64,000 nucleotides of DNA. Source: Microcyclospora pomicola. Lineage: Eukaryota > Ascomycota > Dothideomycetes > Capnodiales. Position numbers and translations under genes: made by a program. The notes under the pieces were generated by a model. That model saw only the letters and a program-made list of their open reading frames with translations. It searched no databases and was not told the origin of the DNA. The stretch is taken from contig NHNY01000003.1 in NCBI GenBank assembly GCA_002786065.1, forward strand, positions 930,001 through 994,000, written 5' to 3'. Below are positions 1 through 12,870 of the stretch, piece by piece; positions within the stretch are counted from its first letter, which is position 1, and each line of letters begins with the position of its first letter.

Positions 1-3000
1 ATTCTACAATAGACGATCTTAAAGAATATTTCGACAATCTTGTCGACTGGGTGGAGATACCTGGCGATGCCAAAGTGGAAGACATCCCATACCTCGAAAT
101 GATCTTGCTCATCATCGAGCGTGTGCTTGCAGAAGACGAGCAACCAGTGGAGATGACTTGGGAACCTCCGTCACCAGAGCACCCGCTCAAGCCCCAGCCT
201 GTGCACAATGCGCCTGAACCGGTGGTTCCTGATGATCTGCGCGCACGTCTGTTGGATGCGCTATTGGACATTCTCCCCAAGGTCGGCAAGAATACCTCAC
301 TGGGTTTATCTGTGGCTCGAACACTTGTTATGCTCACGCGTAAGCACGAATTTGCTGCACGTATGAGACAGAAGAACTCCATGTCTCGCCTCTTCTTGAT
401 GATCAGACAAATGGCGGGCTCTGTAAATGATAAGCTGCACTGCGCTTTCATGCTCATCTTGCGTCATATGATAGAGGACAAGCAGACCATCCGCCAGATC
501 ATGCGCACAGAAATCAAGGCTGCATTTGAAGGCCATCGTTCAGTGCGTGCTATGGACACCACAACATACACTCGAAACCTCTACCATCTCGTGCTTCGCG
601 ATCCTGAAGCTTTTGTGGATGTTACGCAAGAGCTGCTTGAGATTGTGAAATTTGACGGCATTGCTACTCGTGCTCAGTCACTCGGCTTGAAGAGGGACAA
701 GCTAGCTACCACAGACACCAGCGAAAGCATACCGGAAAATGAAGCTACGGCTGTGGCGTCCAGTCATACACCGGCGGCCGACGAGACCACGTCGCCGAGC
801 CTTCCTTCGTCGGATGGCGTGGTGGCCTTTTTGCTACGCGAATTGTCGAATTACAAAGATGTCGAAGATTGCCCTCCGGCCACAGACAAAGCAGATGCTG
901 TGGATAGAAATGTTGAAGTTACCACACCTGCCACTGGAGACGTTGACATGACGGATGCCGCCTCAAATAGCACGGTTGCTGCAGGTGCTGTGTCTAGCAA
1001 GACTGACAAGCCAACGTTCAAGGCAGATGAACACGCGATATACATCTATCGCTGCTTCATTCTGCAATGTCTTGCGGAACTGCTTTCTAGCTATACCCGA
1101 ACCAAGGTGGAATTCATCAACTTCTCTCGCAAGCCAGAGACACAGCCTGCTACACCTTCCAAGCCACGAGCTGGGACCTTGAACTATCTCCTCAACACTC
1201 TCGTACCAGTCGGCACGCTGGAGCACAAGGATGATATCGCTCACAAGAAGAAGCTATCTACATCGAGCTGGGCCATCACTGTGCTGGTGTCGCTGGTCTC
1301 GAAGACCAAAGAACGTTCTATCACCCCACACGCTGCCGACGCAGCCGATCAACTTGGAGATGATCAACTTACCTTTGTCCGGAAATTCGTTCTTGAGCAT
1401 GCGCTCCGTTCTTTTAAGGATGCCACAGTCTCTCAAGAGCCTCTCGATTTCAGATACTCCAGGCTACTCGGCCTGGCCGAGATCTTCAATCGAATGTTGA
1501 ACACGAAAGCAGATCGTGATGCCAACGGACAACGCATGGTCTCCGATCCCAACAACCCGATCGGGAAGCTCATGTACGAGAAGAACTTTGTGGGTGCTTT
1601 GACATCGGCCGTTGCTGAACTTGACCTCAATTTCCCCAACGCTAAAAGAGCTGTCAAATACATTCTAGGTCCACTCCGTGCACTGACAGATCTTGGTGTG
1701 ATATTGAGCCAAAGTGGCGAGTCAACTTCGAGTGTTGCTGGAACCGCGACCGACGATGACGATATTTCCTCGGCAACTTCTGTCTCAGATGCAGAACAGG
1801 AGGAGCGAGAGCAGACGCCTGATCTACTTAGAAACACCACACTCAGCATGTATGAGTCCGGAACCAATCAGGAAGAAGACTCTGAATCTGGCGATGACGA
1901 TGAGGATGACGAAGATATGTACGATGACGGTCTCGCGTATGAGGACGAAATGGACTATGAGGAAGAAGTAGTGCCGGAGCATGGCGACGTGGTCAGTGAC
2001 GAAGATGAAGACATCGAGGGCATGGGCAACGTGGAAGGCGTGCCAGGCGATGTTGACATGAATCTCGAGGTCATTGTTGATCATGGCGAAGGTGACTCCG
2101 ACGACGATGATTCCGATGATCTGGACGAGGACGAAGATGACGAGGACGAGGATGATGACGATGAAGATGATGACGAGGAAGAAGATGAAGATGACTATGG
2201 CGATGAGATGGAAGGGATGGAAGAGATCACTGGCGACAACGAAGGTTCCAGTCTTAATGACCACGACGAAGAAGGTGACTGGGAAGAGGATCCTGGTGCT
2301 GAGTTTGAAGCTGGAAACCTTATGCACGATGGTGATCCTCACGGCGGTCCACTTGACCATATTGCGCGTGTCCTTGGAGCTGGTGACGGGTCTGATCCTG
2401 ATGCTCCTGGTGGTGTCCTGCACTTCGAAGGCATGGAAGCGGGAGACGACGATGTGTACTTCGAAGAAGACATGGTCGAAGAGGATGAAGGTAAGACCAG
2501 CACGAGTTTGAAGTCGAACAGGACGATAAGCTAATTTGAATGCAGAAGAGGAAAACCCTGACATCGGAGACGTGGTGTATGAACCAGAACTCGAAGGTTT
2601 GTGGAACGAAATACACCAATTCCAACGTTTGTTACGTATGTTTGACACGACTGCAGAAGATGAAGACGACGATGAAGATATGGGCTTCGGCTGGGATGCG
2701 CCACCAGAACCGCCAACCATCATTCACGGTGGGCATCATCACCATCATCACCACGTCGCCCAGCATCTGCCCAGAGGCTTTAATGAGATGTTCGGGGGCC
2801 TGATAGGAGGCGATCCTCTCCGAAGTGAGTACAGCCTGCCAATTGGAGAATGTGCATGTAACTAATGTTCACTAGTGCCAATGTTCCGAACCCATCGTAA
2901 TGGATCCGCTGCTCATGCAGAAGATGATGGTACCAACCCACTTCTTCACCGTTTCGGTGCTCACCCGCCCGGCGAGGATGCCGCGCGTCGGGATCGCGAA

Positions 3001-6000
3001 ACAACAATCTCCCGCTTGAACCGCCGTGCTTTTGGTTTGCAGCGCGGTGACGGAGGCACTTTCATTCAGGACCTCGTGGCCGCCGTGGGGCCTGGGGGAC
3101 CGGGCACTATCAACGTGACGCTTGGTGGCCCTGGGGGTAGATTTGAAGGCGCACCGCCGATATTTGCCGTTACAAACCCACCCAATGGTCGGGGCTGGCC
3201 CATGAACGCTCCACGTCTTCGAGATGTGGATCTTGAGTGGTGGGGTCAGCTTCAGCCGAGTGTACGCCCGGGCAACGACGAGGCCCAGGCCGTACACTTC
3301 ACCCAGACTCCGACGATGGTGCGCTGGCAAGAAGAAGCTCGTATATTGTTCGGCGGTAAGTACCACGAGAAAGCAACCCGCATCATCAACACTCTGTACA
3401 GGCTATTGGTTCCTGCTGCAATGGAAGCGAAAAAACAGCGCGAGAGAGAAGAGCAGCAACGCAGAATCGCGGAAGAGCAGCGCAAAGAGGAGGCCAAGAG
3501 GCAGGCTGAAGCCGAAAAGGCAGAACGTGAAGCTGAAGAGAAAAGAGAACGAGAGGCCAGGGAGGCTGCGCAAGCCCAAGAGGCTGCTGTCAACGAGGCC
3601 GAAGGTACCGGCATGGAAGGCGTCGAGCGTTCGACTGCAGACAACAACTCTGCTGCCAATGTGTCGGCGGCTTCTCACACCGAGCCCGAAGTCCCTGTCG
3701 AGCGTATCACGACGACGATACGAGGCAGAGAAGTTGATATCACCACCTTGGGTATCGATCCTGGATTTCTGGAGGCCTTACCGGAAGAGATGCGCGAGGA
3801 TGTCATACTGCAGCAAGTTGCTGAGCAGCGAACGCAAGCAGCTCAGACTGGCGAGCCTCCATCAGAGATAAGCCGTGAGTTCCTGGAAGCTCTGCCACCG
3901 GAGATTCAACGAGAACTGCTTCGTCAAGAGGCGAACGAGCGTCGTCTCCGGGAACGCGAAGCCCTTCGTCGCAATGCACCAGCCGGCAATGCTCCGATCT
4001 TACCGCAACCTGATGAAATGAATAATGCCGACTTCATCGCCATGCTAGAACCCGGCCTTCGTCAGCAAGTTCTGATGGAAACGGATGAAGGCACTCTTGC
4101 TGCACTACCAGAGCACTTGCAAGCTGAAGCTCGCGCTCTTGTTGGGGATAGGATGCCACGCCCAGGCGGGCATACGGCACCACGTCGACCTGGCGGCCAC
4201 TTGACAGCTCGAGCAGCAGAAATCGAAGAGTTAAGAGCTGCGGCTGCTGCACGCGAGGCTACCAGACAGCGTCGACCAGTCACGCAGATGCTAGACAAGG
4301 CCGGTGTGGCAACGCTGCTACGTCTCATGTTTGTCTCATTACACCACAAGGCCAAGAACAATCTGCATGGCATATTGTCGGACGTGTGCAAGAACACTCA
4401 GAACCGCGCCGAAGTCATCAGCATCTTGCTATCGATCCTTCAAGATGGCACGGCTGACTTGGGAGCCGTAGATCGCAGTTTCGCACAGCTCTCACTTCGT
4501 GCCAAGCAGACCGGACTCATGAAGACACCTCAGCCACTGAAACGCACATTGACTGGGCAAGCTGGTCAGGGTGTGACTCCGAGCACCGATTTGTCTCCAT
4601 TGAACATTGTTCAGCATTGTCTTGCCACTTTGAGCGCTCTGGCTGTGGACAATACCAAGGTCCCGTCGTTCTTTTTGACGGAGCACGAGACGGCTGCAGG
4701 TCAAAAGTCGAAGGTCAACAAAAAGGGTAAAGGCCGCGAAAGTAAAGCGAACAAGTACCCATTGAATGCGCTGCTCACGTTGCTTGACCGCAAGCTCATC
4801 ACCGACAATACAGCTGTTATGGAGACGCTCGCTTCGCTGCTGAGCAGAGTCACTCAGCCACTGATAATCTTGCTTCGTCGGCAGAAGGAGGACGATACTG
4901 ACAAGGACGATCCACGCGAGGACCAAGCACAAGAAGCATCTACAGCAGTCGATGTACCAATGGCCGAATCTCCGTCTGGGACTGCCACGCAGCCAGAGGG
5001 TACGACAGGCGAGACCTCAGCACCGGAAACCAAATCGACAGACGTCGCTGAAGCTGGTAAAACCGACAAAAAGAAGCATCGCGACCTGACACCTCCGGAG
5101 GTTCCTGATGAGAACATTGGGCTTGTCGTGAACATTTTGGCAGCGAGAGAGTGCCAAAGTAAGACTTTCAGTGATACGCTTGACATCATCAAGCATCTCT
5201 CCGCCATACCTGGTGCACGCGAGGTTTTTGGTAAGGAACTTGTTCGCCAAGCTCAAGGGTTGGCTCATACCGTACAAAGCGACCTTGAGCAGCTTGCGTC
5301 ACAGATGAACTCGATGGGTACTGGTGCGGACCTGCAGGGTATCGCTCTGGCTAGCTTTTCTACGGCCGATACAAAACAACGGAAGCTTTTGAGAGTTCTT
5401 CTGGCTCTTGATCATCTATTCAAAGCCCCGCAGCCGGGCTCACACCGCTCGGCCCAACCGCCTATTGATCCCAAACTCAAGGACGATGTCGTCACAGTGC
5501 TTTACGAGAGCTCGACGTTTGACAAGCTCTGGAGGAACCTCAGTCTATGTCTAGAGGCCATACGTCGCAAAGGCAACATGACCAACGTCGCGGCAATTCT
5601 GCTTCCTCTCATTGAAGCACTCATGGTGGTCTGCCGCAACACCACACTCAAAGATGCTCCGCAGACAACCACTGTTACATCACCGTTGGAAGTCACTGTC
5701 AGCTCGCCTCCACCTGAATCACGTATGGAGGGCATCTTCTTTCAGTTCACCGAGGAGAACCGCAAGATCTTAAACGAGCTCATCCGCACCAACCCAAAGC
5801 TGATGAGTGGACATCTTGCTCTTCTCGCCAAGAACTCCAAGGTACTCGAATTCGATAACAAGCGCACTTACTTCGCTCGTAAGCTTCATAACAAGGGCGA
5901 AGTACGGCAAGCGCACCCTTCAATTCCTCTCAACGTTCGTCGAGACGAGGTGTTCAAGGACTCCTACAAGGGCTTGTACTATCGAACAGGGGACGAGATC

Positions 6001-7056
6001 AAGTACGGCAAACTGAACGTTCGATTTTCTGGCGAAGAGGGTGTTGACGCGGGTGGTGTGTCTCGTGAGTGGTTCGCTGCTATGGCGCGCCAGATGTTCA
6101 ACGCAGACTACGCGCTCTTCAACCCTGTGGCTTCTGATCGGACGACCTTCCACCCCAACACGCTCAGCTTCATCAACGATGAACACTTACTCTTCTTCAA
6201 GTTCATCGGAAGAATCATCGGTAAAGCTCTGTACGAAGGTCGCGTTCTGGATTGCTACTTCAGCAGAGCTGTATACCGTCGTATGCTCGGAAAGTCGGTC
6301 TCGCTCAAAGACATGGAGAGTCTGGACCTGGACTACTACAAGTCACTTGTCTGGATCCTGGAAAATGACATCACAGACATCACATTCGAGACATTTTCCG
6401 TCGAGTTCGATCGCTTTGGCGTCACGGAAACAGTCGACCTTGTGGAAAATGGCCGCAACATTCCAGTCACCGAGGAGAACAAGCACGAGTACGTCCGCCT
6501 CGTGGTAGAGTACCGCCTTGTCAAGTCTGTAGAGGAACAGCTCCATCACTTCCTCGTCGGCTTCCATGAGATCATTCCTCCCGAGCTCGTCGCCATCTTC
6601 AACGAACAGGAGCTTGAGCTGCTCATCTCGGGTCTTCCTGAGATCGATGTTGATGATTGGAAGAACAACACCGAGTACCATAACTACCAGGGCACCTCGC
6701 CACAGATTCAATGGTTCTGGCGTGCTGTCCGCAGCTTCGACAAGGAGGAGAAAGCCAAGCTTCTTCAGTTCGTCACAGGTACGAGCAAGGTTCCGCTCAA
6801 TGGCTTCAAGGAGCTCGAGGGCATGAACGGCTTCGCCAGGTTCAATATTCATCGCGACTTCAGCAGCAAGGAAAAGCTGCCATCAAGTCACACTTGCTTC
6901 AATCGTAAGTCACACTTCCACATTACACTACCTGTGGAATCAAATACTGACTTTCTCCTAGAGCTTGACTTGCCCGAGTACGAGAGCTACGAGCATCTCC
7001 GTCACCAGCTGTACACTGCCATCACGGCAGGAAGCGAATACTTTGGTTTCGCTTAG
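1..7056 (+). CDS. TOM1: HECT-type E3 ubiquitin ligase TOM1/HUWE1 family, 3' part
   Basis: Giant E3 that attaches ubiquitin to substrates through a thioester on its C-terminal HECT domain; the family acts in mRNA export, histone turnover and ribosomal protein quality control. The reading frame is open to base 1, so the 5' end lies outside the window. Exons 1-2490, 2546-2824, 2876-6904 and 6962-7056 give 2296 visible residues. Visible in order: helical region; very acidic Asp/Glu tract (about residues 620-780); a run of seven His (about 890); a charged coiled coil rich in Glu/Arg; three UBM-like ubiquitin-binding repeats of the form DPxFLxALPxxxR (about 1207-1350); and the HECT domain from about 1950. 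The catalytic Cys sits in SSHTCFN (codon 6895-6897), 33 residues before the end as in the family. The last intron is 57 nt, stop-free and in frame, directly after that Cys. Identification is secure; the missing N-terminus should carry the DUF908/DUF913 armadillo region. Confidence 0.96.
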
Positions 7057-7515
7057 ATCTGTTTCTTGACCCATTGTTTTATTAGGCAGAGTCGTGCGGT
7101 CTTGCTTGTTATCATTGCGGAAGCATCGACTTAGCGCCGCGGGAGTCTGGTAGCGGAGTACGAGTATGATGTGACGTTGACGTCGGCTGGGATTTGTGGC
7201 TTTACTGTATCATCGGAAACTCCTCTGCGGTCATCGCTCGGAAGTCGCGGTGAGGTTGAGAAGTGCAGGTCTCATCTTCACCACGGTCCGATTGCAAAGG
7301 CCACTTCAAGAGGCTTTAGATAAGTGCAGAACAATGAAGTAATGCATCTGCTTACACGTATCATCTCAAGGAGGCGCGGCTGCACTCTTCAAGGACAAAT
7401 CGCTGCATCGTACGTTGACATGTAGGGACGAGAGAAAGATGTCTGACTTGGCTGTGCTCAAATGTTTCGCACAAGCTATATTGCATATGTACGATTATGT
7501 TCATGAACGTGTGGA
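7057..7515. other. convergent intergenic region TOM1 / RGP1
   Basis: Holds the 3' ends of two converging genes. No conserved open frame, RNA gene or repeat is visible. Confidence 0.5.
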
Positions 7516-10242
7516 TCACACTTCTAGACACTCGCTGGCGCCGCTCATCTCCTCCGTCCCCGCCCTTGCACCATACACCTTGACCGGGACCTTGACCTCG
7601 AACGTCTCGGCCGCCAAGCGCTCACGCGCGATGTACGCGGTTCCTCGGTCATCCATCGCCAGCTCCTCCAACAATCCACCCGCCAACCCGTGGCTGTCGG
7701 CTGAACTCTCGATCCCTAGCCCTTGTGGTAGTAGTTGCCGCTGGACGATGAACTCCACCTTCAGACTCCACTGCAGACTGACACCTGTAGTTTCGAAACC
7801 CGGCGTGGCGTAGGCTGGGATGGCCAGGTTGAATGATACCACACGGGCGAACCCCACGTTCTCCCGTGAGAAGGCGTGGACGCGGCGCGTGACCCGGTGG
7901 ATGGAGTGGCTGCTGCGTAGAGACAGCGCGGGGTCGACGGTTTCGACCGACTCCAGCTCGATCACCACCCCATATACAGGCACTGGCGCCAAAGTACTAG
8001 AGGGAGAGTGGATCGCGGCAAAGTCGATAGTGCCGATGACTGCTTCGCCGAGCCTGAAGGCGGGACGCAGAATGGTGAGGACGGCCACGGGCTGGCCGGA
8101 TCGGGCGATGTTGAAACGATTGCCACTGACCTGCGGATCTTGCTGCTGAGTCGTGGCGAGGTGGCTTTTGATGAGGTTGGAATGAAGAATGGCTAGATCG
8201 ACGGCGTCTTGTGTCGTTGCAGGCGCCGTACTACGTAACGAGACCGTGCTTTGCCGGCGCGACAGGGATGGCGAAGACGCCAGAGGAGAGCTGGGTGATA
8301 AGAGTGCTTCACTCGTGTCGGCAGATCTCGTAAGCAATCGCTCGGTATAGCGTAAGAAATCCTCCAGGCCCTGTTTGGGAGTGACTGCATTCTTATTTGT
8401 TTTTCCCTTCAGCGATGTCGCAAATGGGGTAGACGACATCGCGGTTCCAGTAATGTTTTCCGTTTTAGCTGCATCTTGAAGAATCACATAGGGTATCATC
8501 AGGTCGTGCCCAAGAGATTGTCCGCGAGAGTCATAGCTACCAAGGATCCGAAATGGGGCTTTGGCGTGCTTTGTGGCAGGCGTGTCTGGTCTTTGCACCC
8601 CGATGCTTAGATGATAGTAGATCTTGATCGCTCGCCCTCGATGAGTCGGCGGCAACCCTCGAGGTAGAACTACACGGTAGCTGTAGCTTCTGCTTTCACC
8701 AGGCCCTAACTTGAGATCCACAAACAGCAGACTCTGAGGTGTGGAAAGCAAGGGTATGTCTTTCGAGCCAGCACTAGCTTTCATCTGGGCCATGGAGCTC
8801 ATCTCATCACTGCCTAATAGACCGCCAAGTGATTCGCCAATGTTACTCCAGGACAACGCACCAAACATTCCTGAAGATCGCTTGGGCCGCTCAACACCCA
8901 CGACACCACCGCCGCCTTGGACCCCTTTGCGTTTCACCTCTTCAAAAGGAGCAGCGTTTACGAGACTGCCGTCAAGGGTGAAGCTTCCTACTGTCTGTGC
9001 GTAGCCCATCATTAGGGTTTCCGGCTCGGCATCGATGGTTTGTGGCTGATCTGCGGATCGTCCAGTGGTGGCGGACATGAGGGATTGCTTGGTCGTGATT
9101 GTGTCGGTTCGCTGATGTTGCGTGTATACCTCGGACGTCAGCGTCTCATCGCTATGGTTACTCATCGAGTAGAAGTCGCTGCTGTTTCGTGGAGTACCGT
9201 TGACGGAGGACTCAGACATGACCCGCGAGATCGGACTTAGACTATTGACGCCGGTAGGCCAGCTGTCTTGGGGGCCCCGCGATGCGTTCTCCCTGCTGTG
9301 ACTCGCAGATGCGGTTGATGTGGTCCGGACTGGCCAAGGTCGCTTCTCTTTAGGCACTGGCGAGTGAGCATGCTGCGGAAATTGAAAGTCTTCATGGAAG
9401 TTATTCGGCTGGAAAGCATCGCCCGCACTGGGATCGCGACCTAGTTGTGGTGTATTATTCGCAGACACCGTCCCTGGCCTTCTCCTGCCCACTCTGACTG
9501 GCGCTGGACTACTCTGGCGCTCGCCAAGCGCTGGTGGCGAAATAGACTCGTAAAGCGGCGAAGGTTGTCTTGAACTGATTCCAGTATGACTCCCGCCATG
9601 TGCTTGCTGGAGAGACGGCCGCCCCCCATATTGCAAGCTCGCACTCCTCAAATGTGCGCGGCCCGGTCTCTTGTTCAGCTCCGCGCCTTGGAGAGAGCCA
9701 ACTGACTTCTTCACATCGCTCTGTGCCTCGCTGCCTATGCTCATGATCGATAGGCTTCGACCGTGCCCTCGTATTGGCTGCACGGCACTGTGTGTAGGGT
9801 TGAACCGTCCTTGAGGCAGCGGTGCACTTCGCATGCCACCTTTACTTGATGCGCTGACGACGTTCAGAGAAAGCGCCGGTCGATGTCCCTTGCCAGCCCC
9901 ACTGACTGCTCTTGAGCCAGCGAGAGAGGGTGCACGTGAGGCTGCCTGCACGATTGATGCTCTCCTGCTCTGCGGCGCCGGCCCTGGTGTGGTCGCATCT
10001 CCTCGCTTTGAACCGGCTGCTGTGCTGGATCGCCTCAGTCCAAAGCCAAACCCTCCATTGCGCTCCACTCCTCCAGGTTTCGGTGTCGATCCGGCCTCAT
10101 TGACCGGTTCTGCAGCTTCCTTTCGCGACGCTGGAGCTATATTCTTGAATGTGATGATGCATTCGATCTCCTCTCCAGCGTACACAGCAGGTTCGCGCCA
10201 ATGCACAAAGGCCCGGACGTTCGACTTCGAGGGTGGTGCCAT
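7516..10242 (-). CDS. RGP1: RGP1-family protein (Ypt6/Rab6 GEF subunit)
   Basis: In yeast Rgp1 pairs with Ric1 at the Golgi to activate the Rab GTPase Ypt6 for endosome-to-Golgi transport. Single exon, 908 aa from the ATG at 10242 (MAPPSKSNVRAFVHW); the frame is open 17 codons further upstream, but this Met opens the conserved N-terminal beta-sandwich segment (VHWREPAVYAGEEIECIITF). A long Ser/Pro/Arg-rich, probably disordered region follows (about 50-420). The C-terminal half carries the arrestin-like Rgp1 domain, with segments such as LKLGPGESRSYSYRVVLPRG and a late beta-strand block containing VVIELESVETVDP. Fungal members are longer than yeast Rgp1 because of this linker. It is convergent with TOM1 and lies upstream of RRG9 on the same strand. 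I am confident of the family. Confidence 0.88.
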   Translation of the reverse strand: MAPPSKSNVRAFVHWREPAVYAGEEIECIITFKNIAPASRKEAAEPVNEAGSTPKPGGVERNGGFGFGLRRSSTAAGSKRGDATTPGPAPQSRRASIVQAASRAPSLAGSRAVSGAGKGHRPALSLNVVSASSKGGMRSAPLPQGRFNPTHSAVQPIRGHGRSLSIMSIGSEAQSDVKKSVGSLQGAELNKRPGRAHLRSASLQYGGRPSLQQAHGGSHTGISSRQPSPLYESISPPALGERQSSPAPVRVGRRRPGTVSANNTPQLGRDPSAGDAFQPNNFHEDFQFPQHAHSPVPKEKRPWPVRTTSTASASHSRENASRGPQDSWPTGVNSLSPISRVMSESSVNGTPRNSSDFYSMSNHSDETLTSEVYTQHQRTDTITTKQSLMSATTGRSADQPQTIDAEPETLMMGYAQTVGSFTLDGSLVNAAPFEEVKRKGVQGGGGVVGVERPKRSSGMFGALSWSNIGESLGGLLGSDEMSSMAQMKASAGSKDIPLLSTPQSLLFVDLKLGPGESRSYSYRVVLPRGLPPTHRGRAIKIYYHLSIGVQRPDTPATKHAKAPFRILGSYDSRGQSLGHDLMIPYVILQDAAKTENITGTAMSSTPFATSLKGKTNKNAVTPKQGLEDFLRYTERLLTRSADTSEALLSPSSPLASSPSLSRRQSTVSLRSTAPATTQDAVDLAILHSNLIKSHLATTQQQDPQVSGNRFNIARSGQPVAVLTILRPAFRLGEAVIGTIDFAAIHSPSSTLAPVPVYGVVIELESVETVDPALSLRSSHSIHRVTRRVHAFSRENVGFARVVSFNLAIPAYATPGFETTGVSLQWSLKVEFIVQRQLLPQGLGIESSADSHGLAGGLLEELAMDDRGTAYIARERLAAETFEVKVPVKVYGARAGTEEMSGASECLEV

Positions 10243-10624
10243 GCTTGGTCTTACACGTTGATAGATTGCATGGCGCGAATGCGGGCAGCTCAAGCCGTGA
10301 GCAGTGGAAGAGTAAGTTGTGTCGTCATGCTGTATAATATGGTGGATCGAAGCATGAGGTGGACGTCGACTGTGAGCGACAGCGATGCTCTATGCGACAA
10401 CAGGTACAGAAAGTTGCTGCTGAAGTCCAAATGAGTGCTGCAAGGATTCGTGTGCCGTTGACGTCGGAGTGCAGCATCGCCAATGCCGACGCGGGAAGTC
10501 AACGCGCAGACGTGATTTGGCGGCATCATTGCTCAGGAGTAGGCCCTTGATCAGATTACAGTGGTTAAAACAGATATACAACAGCACAGGCTGCATACTG
10601 GATACATAGGATTGTTACACATCG
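10243..10624. other. RGP1 promoter side and RRG9 3' end
   Basis: About 380 bp between two genes on the minus strand. It should hold the RGP1 promoter and RRG9 terminator. No further open frame looks coding. Confidence 0.4.
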
Positions 10625-12037
10625 TTACAATATTCTTGCCGCAACACCGCCGTCCGAAACCTCCATATCTGCCACAACATCGTCCCAGCTCAGCTCACTG
10701 GAGCCGTCATAGTTACTCCTCAGAGTCCGCTTAGGTACTCGGTCAGGGTTGGTGCCGGACTCACTTCCCACGCCCAACGCTCTCCATTTCGCTGGAGGTT
10801 TGATACCCTGGCTCGCCAACGCTTCCCACTTCTTGATACCTCGACGTTCCCATCGAACTCGGCGATCAGCCACCTCTTCCTCATTTGGCTTCCATTTTGA
10901 CTTCAAGATCCGACGAACAGCTTCCGGGGTGACTTTGAAGTGCTCAGACAGGGTTCTTGTGGTGTATGTAGCAGGATCGGACGCGTGGATGGCTCGAATT
11001 CCTTCCAGCGTATCAGGAGAAAGACGCTTGCGAGGACTCCAGCCAGTTTCTCCAAACTTGCGCTCCAATGCGAACTTCTGAATTTGCCATGGTTCTCGCT
11101 CCTTCAAGCGTTTCGCAGCCAGCGCCTCCTTTTCCGCTTGAGCCTTCTCTTTGGCAAGAGCTTTCCGCGATACCATTTCATCGTACTTGAGCTTCTTCGC
11201 GGCTTTGTGGCTCTCAGGATCCAATTTCTTGGACTTTGCAACACCACTGATTTTAGGGCCCTTCAGGCCCTCGATCAGGTCAAGCACTGACGTGACCTGT
11301 TGAGCCTCTGCCAATTCCGCCACTGTTTCTTCGGATGCATTAACGTCCTCCGTGTTTTGAGACTTTGGTTGCGCAGACATCTGGTCGGCCTCGATACTGC
11401 CTGCCCCATCATCTGCCGATATCTGTTGTTGTACGTCTTGCGCCTTCGGCCGGTATTTACCTCCTTCTTCGCGCCGTGCTCTGCGCAGCTTACGCGATGC
11501 TGTTCGTTGGGATATAGTCGAAGCGTGCTGTGTCTTGGACGTCCCTGAATCGGTGACGACAAGGGTCAAATTCGAGTTATGTCGGACTCTCGAGGTTGTT
11601 GGATGCAGGCTCCGTAGGTTGATTACATCGACTGTGGCTGAATGATTCTGCAGAGGCGGTGACGCTGTCTCTATCGTTGGTGCGGAGAGCGCATACTCGT
11701 TCCCGTTGCCTGTGGCAGTAGTTGCAGGTACAGTACTGGTGATGGTCACCTCCGCATGCCAATCATCTGCGAGCTCCTCCCTTCTCTCCACCTTTTTTGT
11801 CTTCTTCGTACGGCCTTCTGCAAGAGGAGTCTCCTCGATCGTTATCTCGAAAGGAACGTGTGTATCATCTGCGGTTGTCGCGCTGGCAGCATGAAGCGAT
11901 CGTGCAAACGAGTGTGGTTGTAAAGGCCTGCGATTTCTGATGGGGTTCGTGATAGGAGACGATCTTTTAATGCTGACACCAGCGACCTGTTTGATGAAAA
12001 GCTCCAGCGCTTGCGCGGAGCATGTACAGCGCGACAT
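10625..12037 (-). CDS. RRG9: RRG9 / neugrin-domain mitochondrial protein
   Basis: Rrg9 is needed for respiratory growth and mitochondrial genome upkeep in yeast. With the ATG at 12037 the protein has 470 aa and starts with a Cys/Arg/Ser-rich stretch without acidic residues ([20 protein letters not shown] and following), fitting a mitochondrial presequence. The frame stays open to 12226, but the upstream 63 residues look like 5' leader translation. The middle is low complexity and charged, with a Lys/Ala/Glu coiled-coil stretch. The neugrin/Rrg9 core spans about 316-410: [20 protein letters not shown], then a helix-turn-helix-like stretch [20 protein letters not shown] and a basic [12 protein letters not shown]. 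Domain call is strong; a small 5' intron cannot be excluded. Confidence 0.85.
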   Translation of the reverse strand: MSRCTCSAQALELFIKQVAGVSIKRSSPITNPIRNRRPLQPHSFARSLHAASATTADDTHVPFEITIEETPLAEGRTKKTKKVERREELADDWHAEVTITSTVPATTATGNGNEYALSAPTIETASPPLQNHSATVDVINLRSLHPTTSRVRHNSNLTLVVTDSGTSKTQHASTISQRTASRKLRRARREEGGKYRPKAQDVQQQISADDGAGSIEADQMSAQPKSQNTEDVNASEETVAELAEAQQVTSVLDLIEGLKGPKISGVAKSKKLDPESHKAAKKLKYDEMVSRKALAKEKAQAEKEALAAKRLKEREPWQIQKFALERKFGETGWSPRKRLSPDTLEGIRAIHASDPATYTTRTLSEHFKVTPEAVRRILKSKWKPNEEEVADRRVRWERRGIKKWEALASQGIKPPAKWRALGVGSESGTNPDRVPKRTLRSNYDGSSELSWDDVVADMEVSDGGVAARIL

Positions 12038-12870
12038 GTTCTCGTTGTTGTGGTCGAAGAATATCTCTAATCCACCAAATAGGGACAAATCTTGCGATGC
12101 AGCCCATCGAGCGGCGTTTCGGGGGTCTCGGGGGTCTGGCTTGGCGGCAGTATCCATCACCATATGCCAGTGTCCTGTACATACTGTGCTATAATTACTC
12201 CTACGGTCGAGGTCTGTTAGGAGCATACATGTTCAGCACGGCCAAGCCATAGGAAAGCATTCGATCGCGGATTGCATCATCTCATCATTCAAGAATGTCC
12301 AAGAGGTCTGCATATTTGCTTTCACCAGCAAATGGAAGCCAAAGACATCTGAAGAAGCAGCAGATAGCCAAATCTGCTTGCGCATGAATGGACTGTACTC
12401 TCTGTCACATAGGACTGCATACGATGCCTTCTTTTCTATCATCCTGGCCTACCACTATCACTAAGAACCTACCAACCACAGAATCATGCTCGATCTGATG
12501 AACACGTGACACTCTCCACGTTGATGGGAGATAAGCGCGGCACAGCAAGATTAAGTGTACGATAGCCGAGCCGCCAGCAGTAGAGTTCAGATACTAACCA
12601 ATGGATCCATGCTTAAATCCCTGCCTATCCTCTGCCTAAGCGGTATTGGGAGAGTCGTGACGACACAGTCTTTGCACAAGGAACCTGCTCAAGCTCCGGC
12701 ATGTCGCCCCACCAAGTATTTCTCCCGGGTCCTTTCCGAGTAGCTCAGATCTTGCTTTCGCCTGAGCTTAAGGTAGATGTCGTGGAACCTCACTTGGTGG
12801 GCTCTGCTACATATATGTCATATTCCCAAAGACATTCTGACCTTCAAGCGCTTTGGCTGATAAAGTCAGT
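12038..12870. promoter_or_regulatory. divergent promoter region RRG9 / MFS transporter
   Basis: About 830 bp separating divergent starts. A CCAAT box occurs near 12597 and a TATA-like TACATATATG near 12808, about 60 bp before the transporter ATG. No coding frame of note. Confidence 0.35.

Noticed and set aside
1824-2723. 299-codon open frame antisense to TOM1
   Set aside because: It is the reverse of the Asp/Glu-rich tract (GAT/GAC/GAA codons read as Ile/Val/Phe); a composition shadow, not a gene.
12038-12226. 63-residue N-terminal extension of RRG9
   Set aside because: It would bury the presequence-like segment starting at the ATG at 12037.
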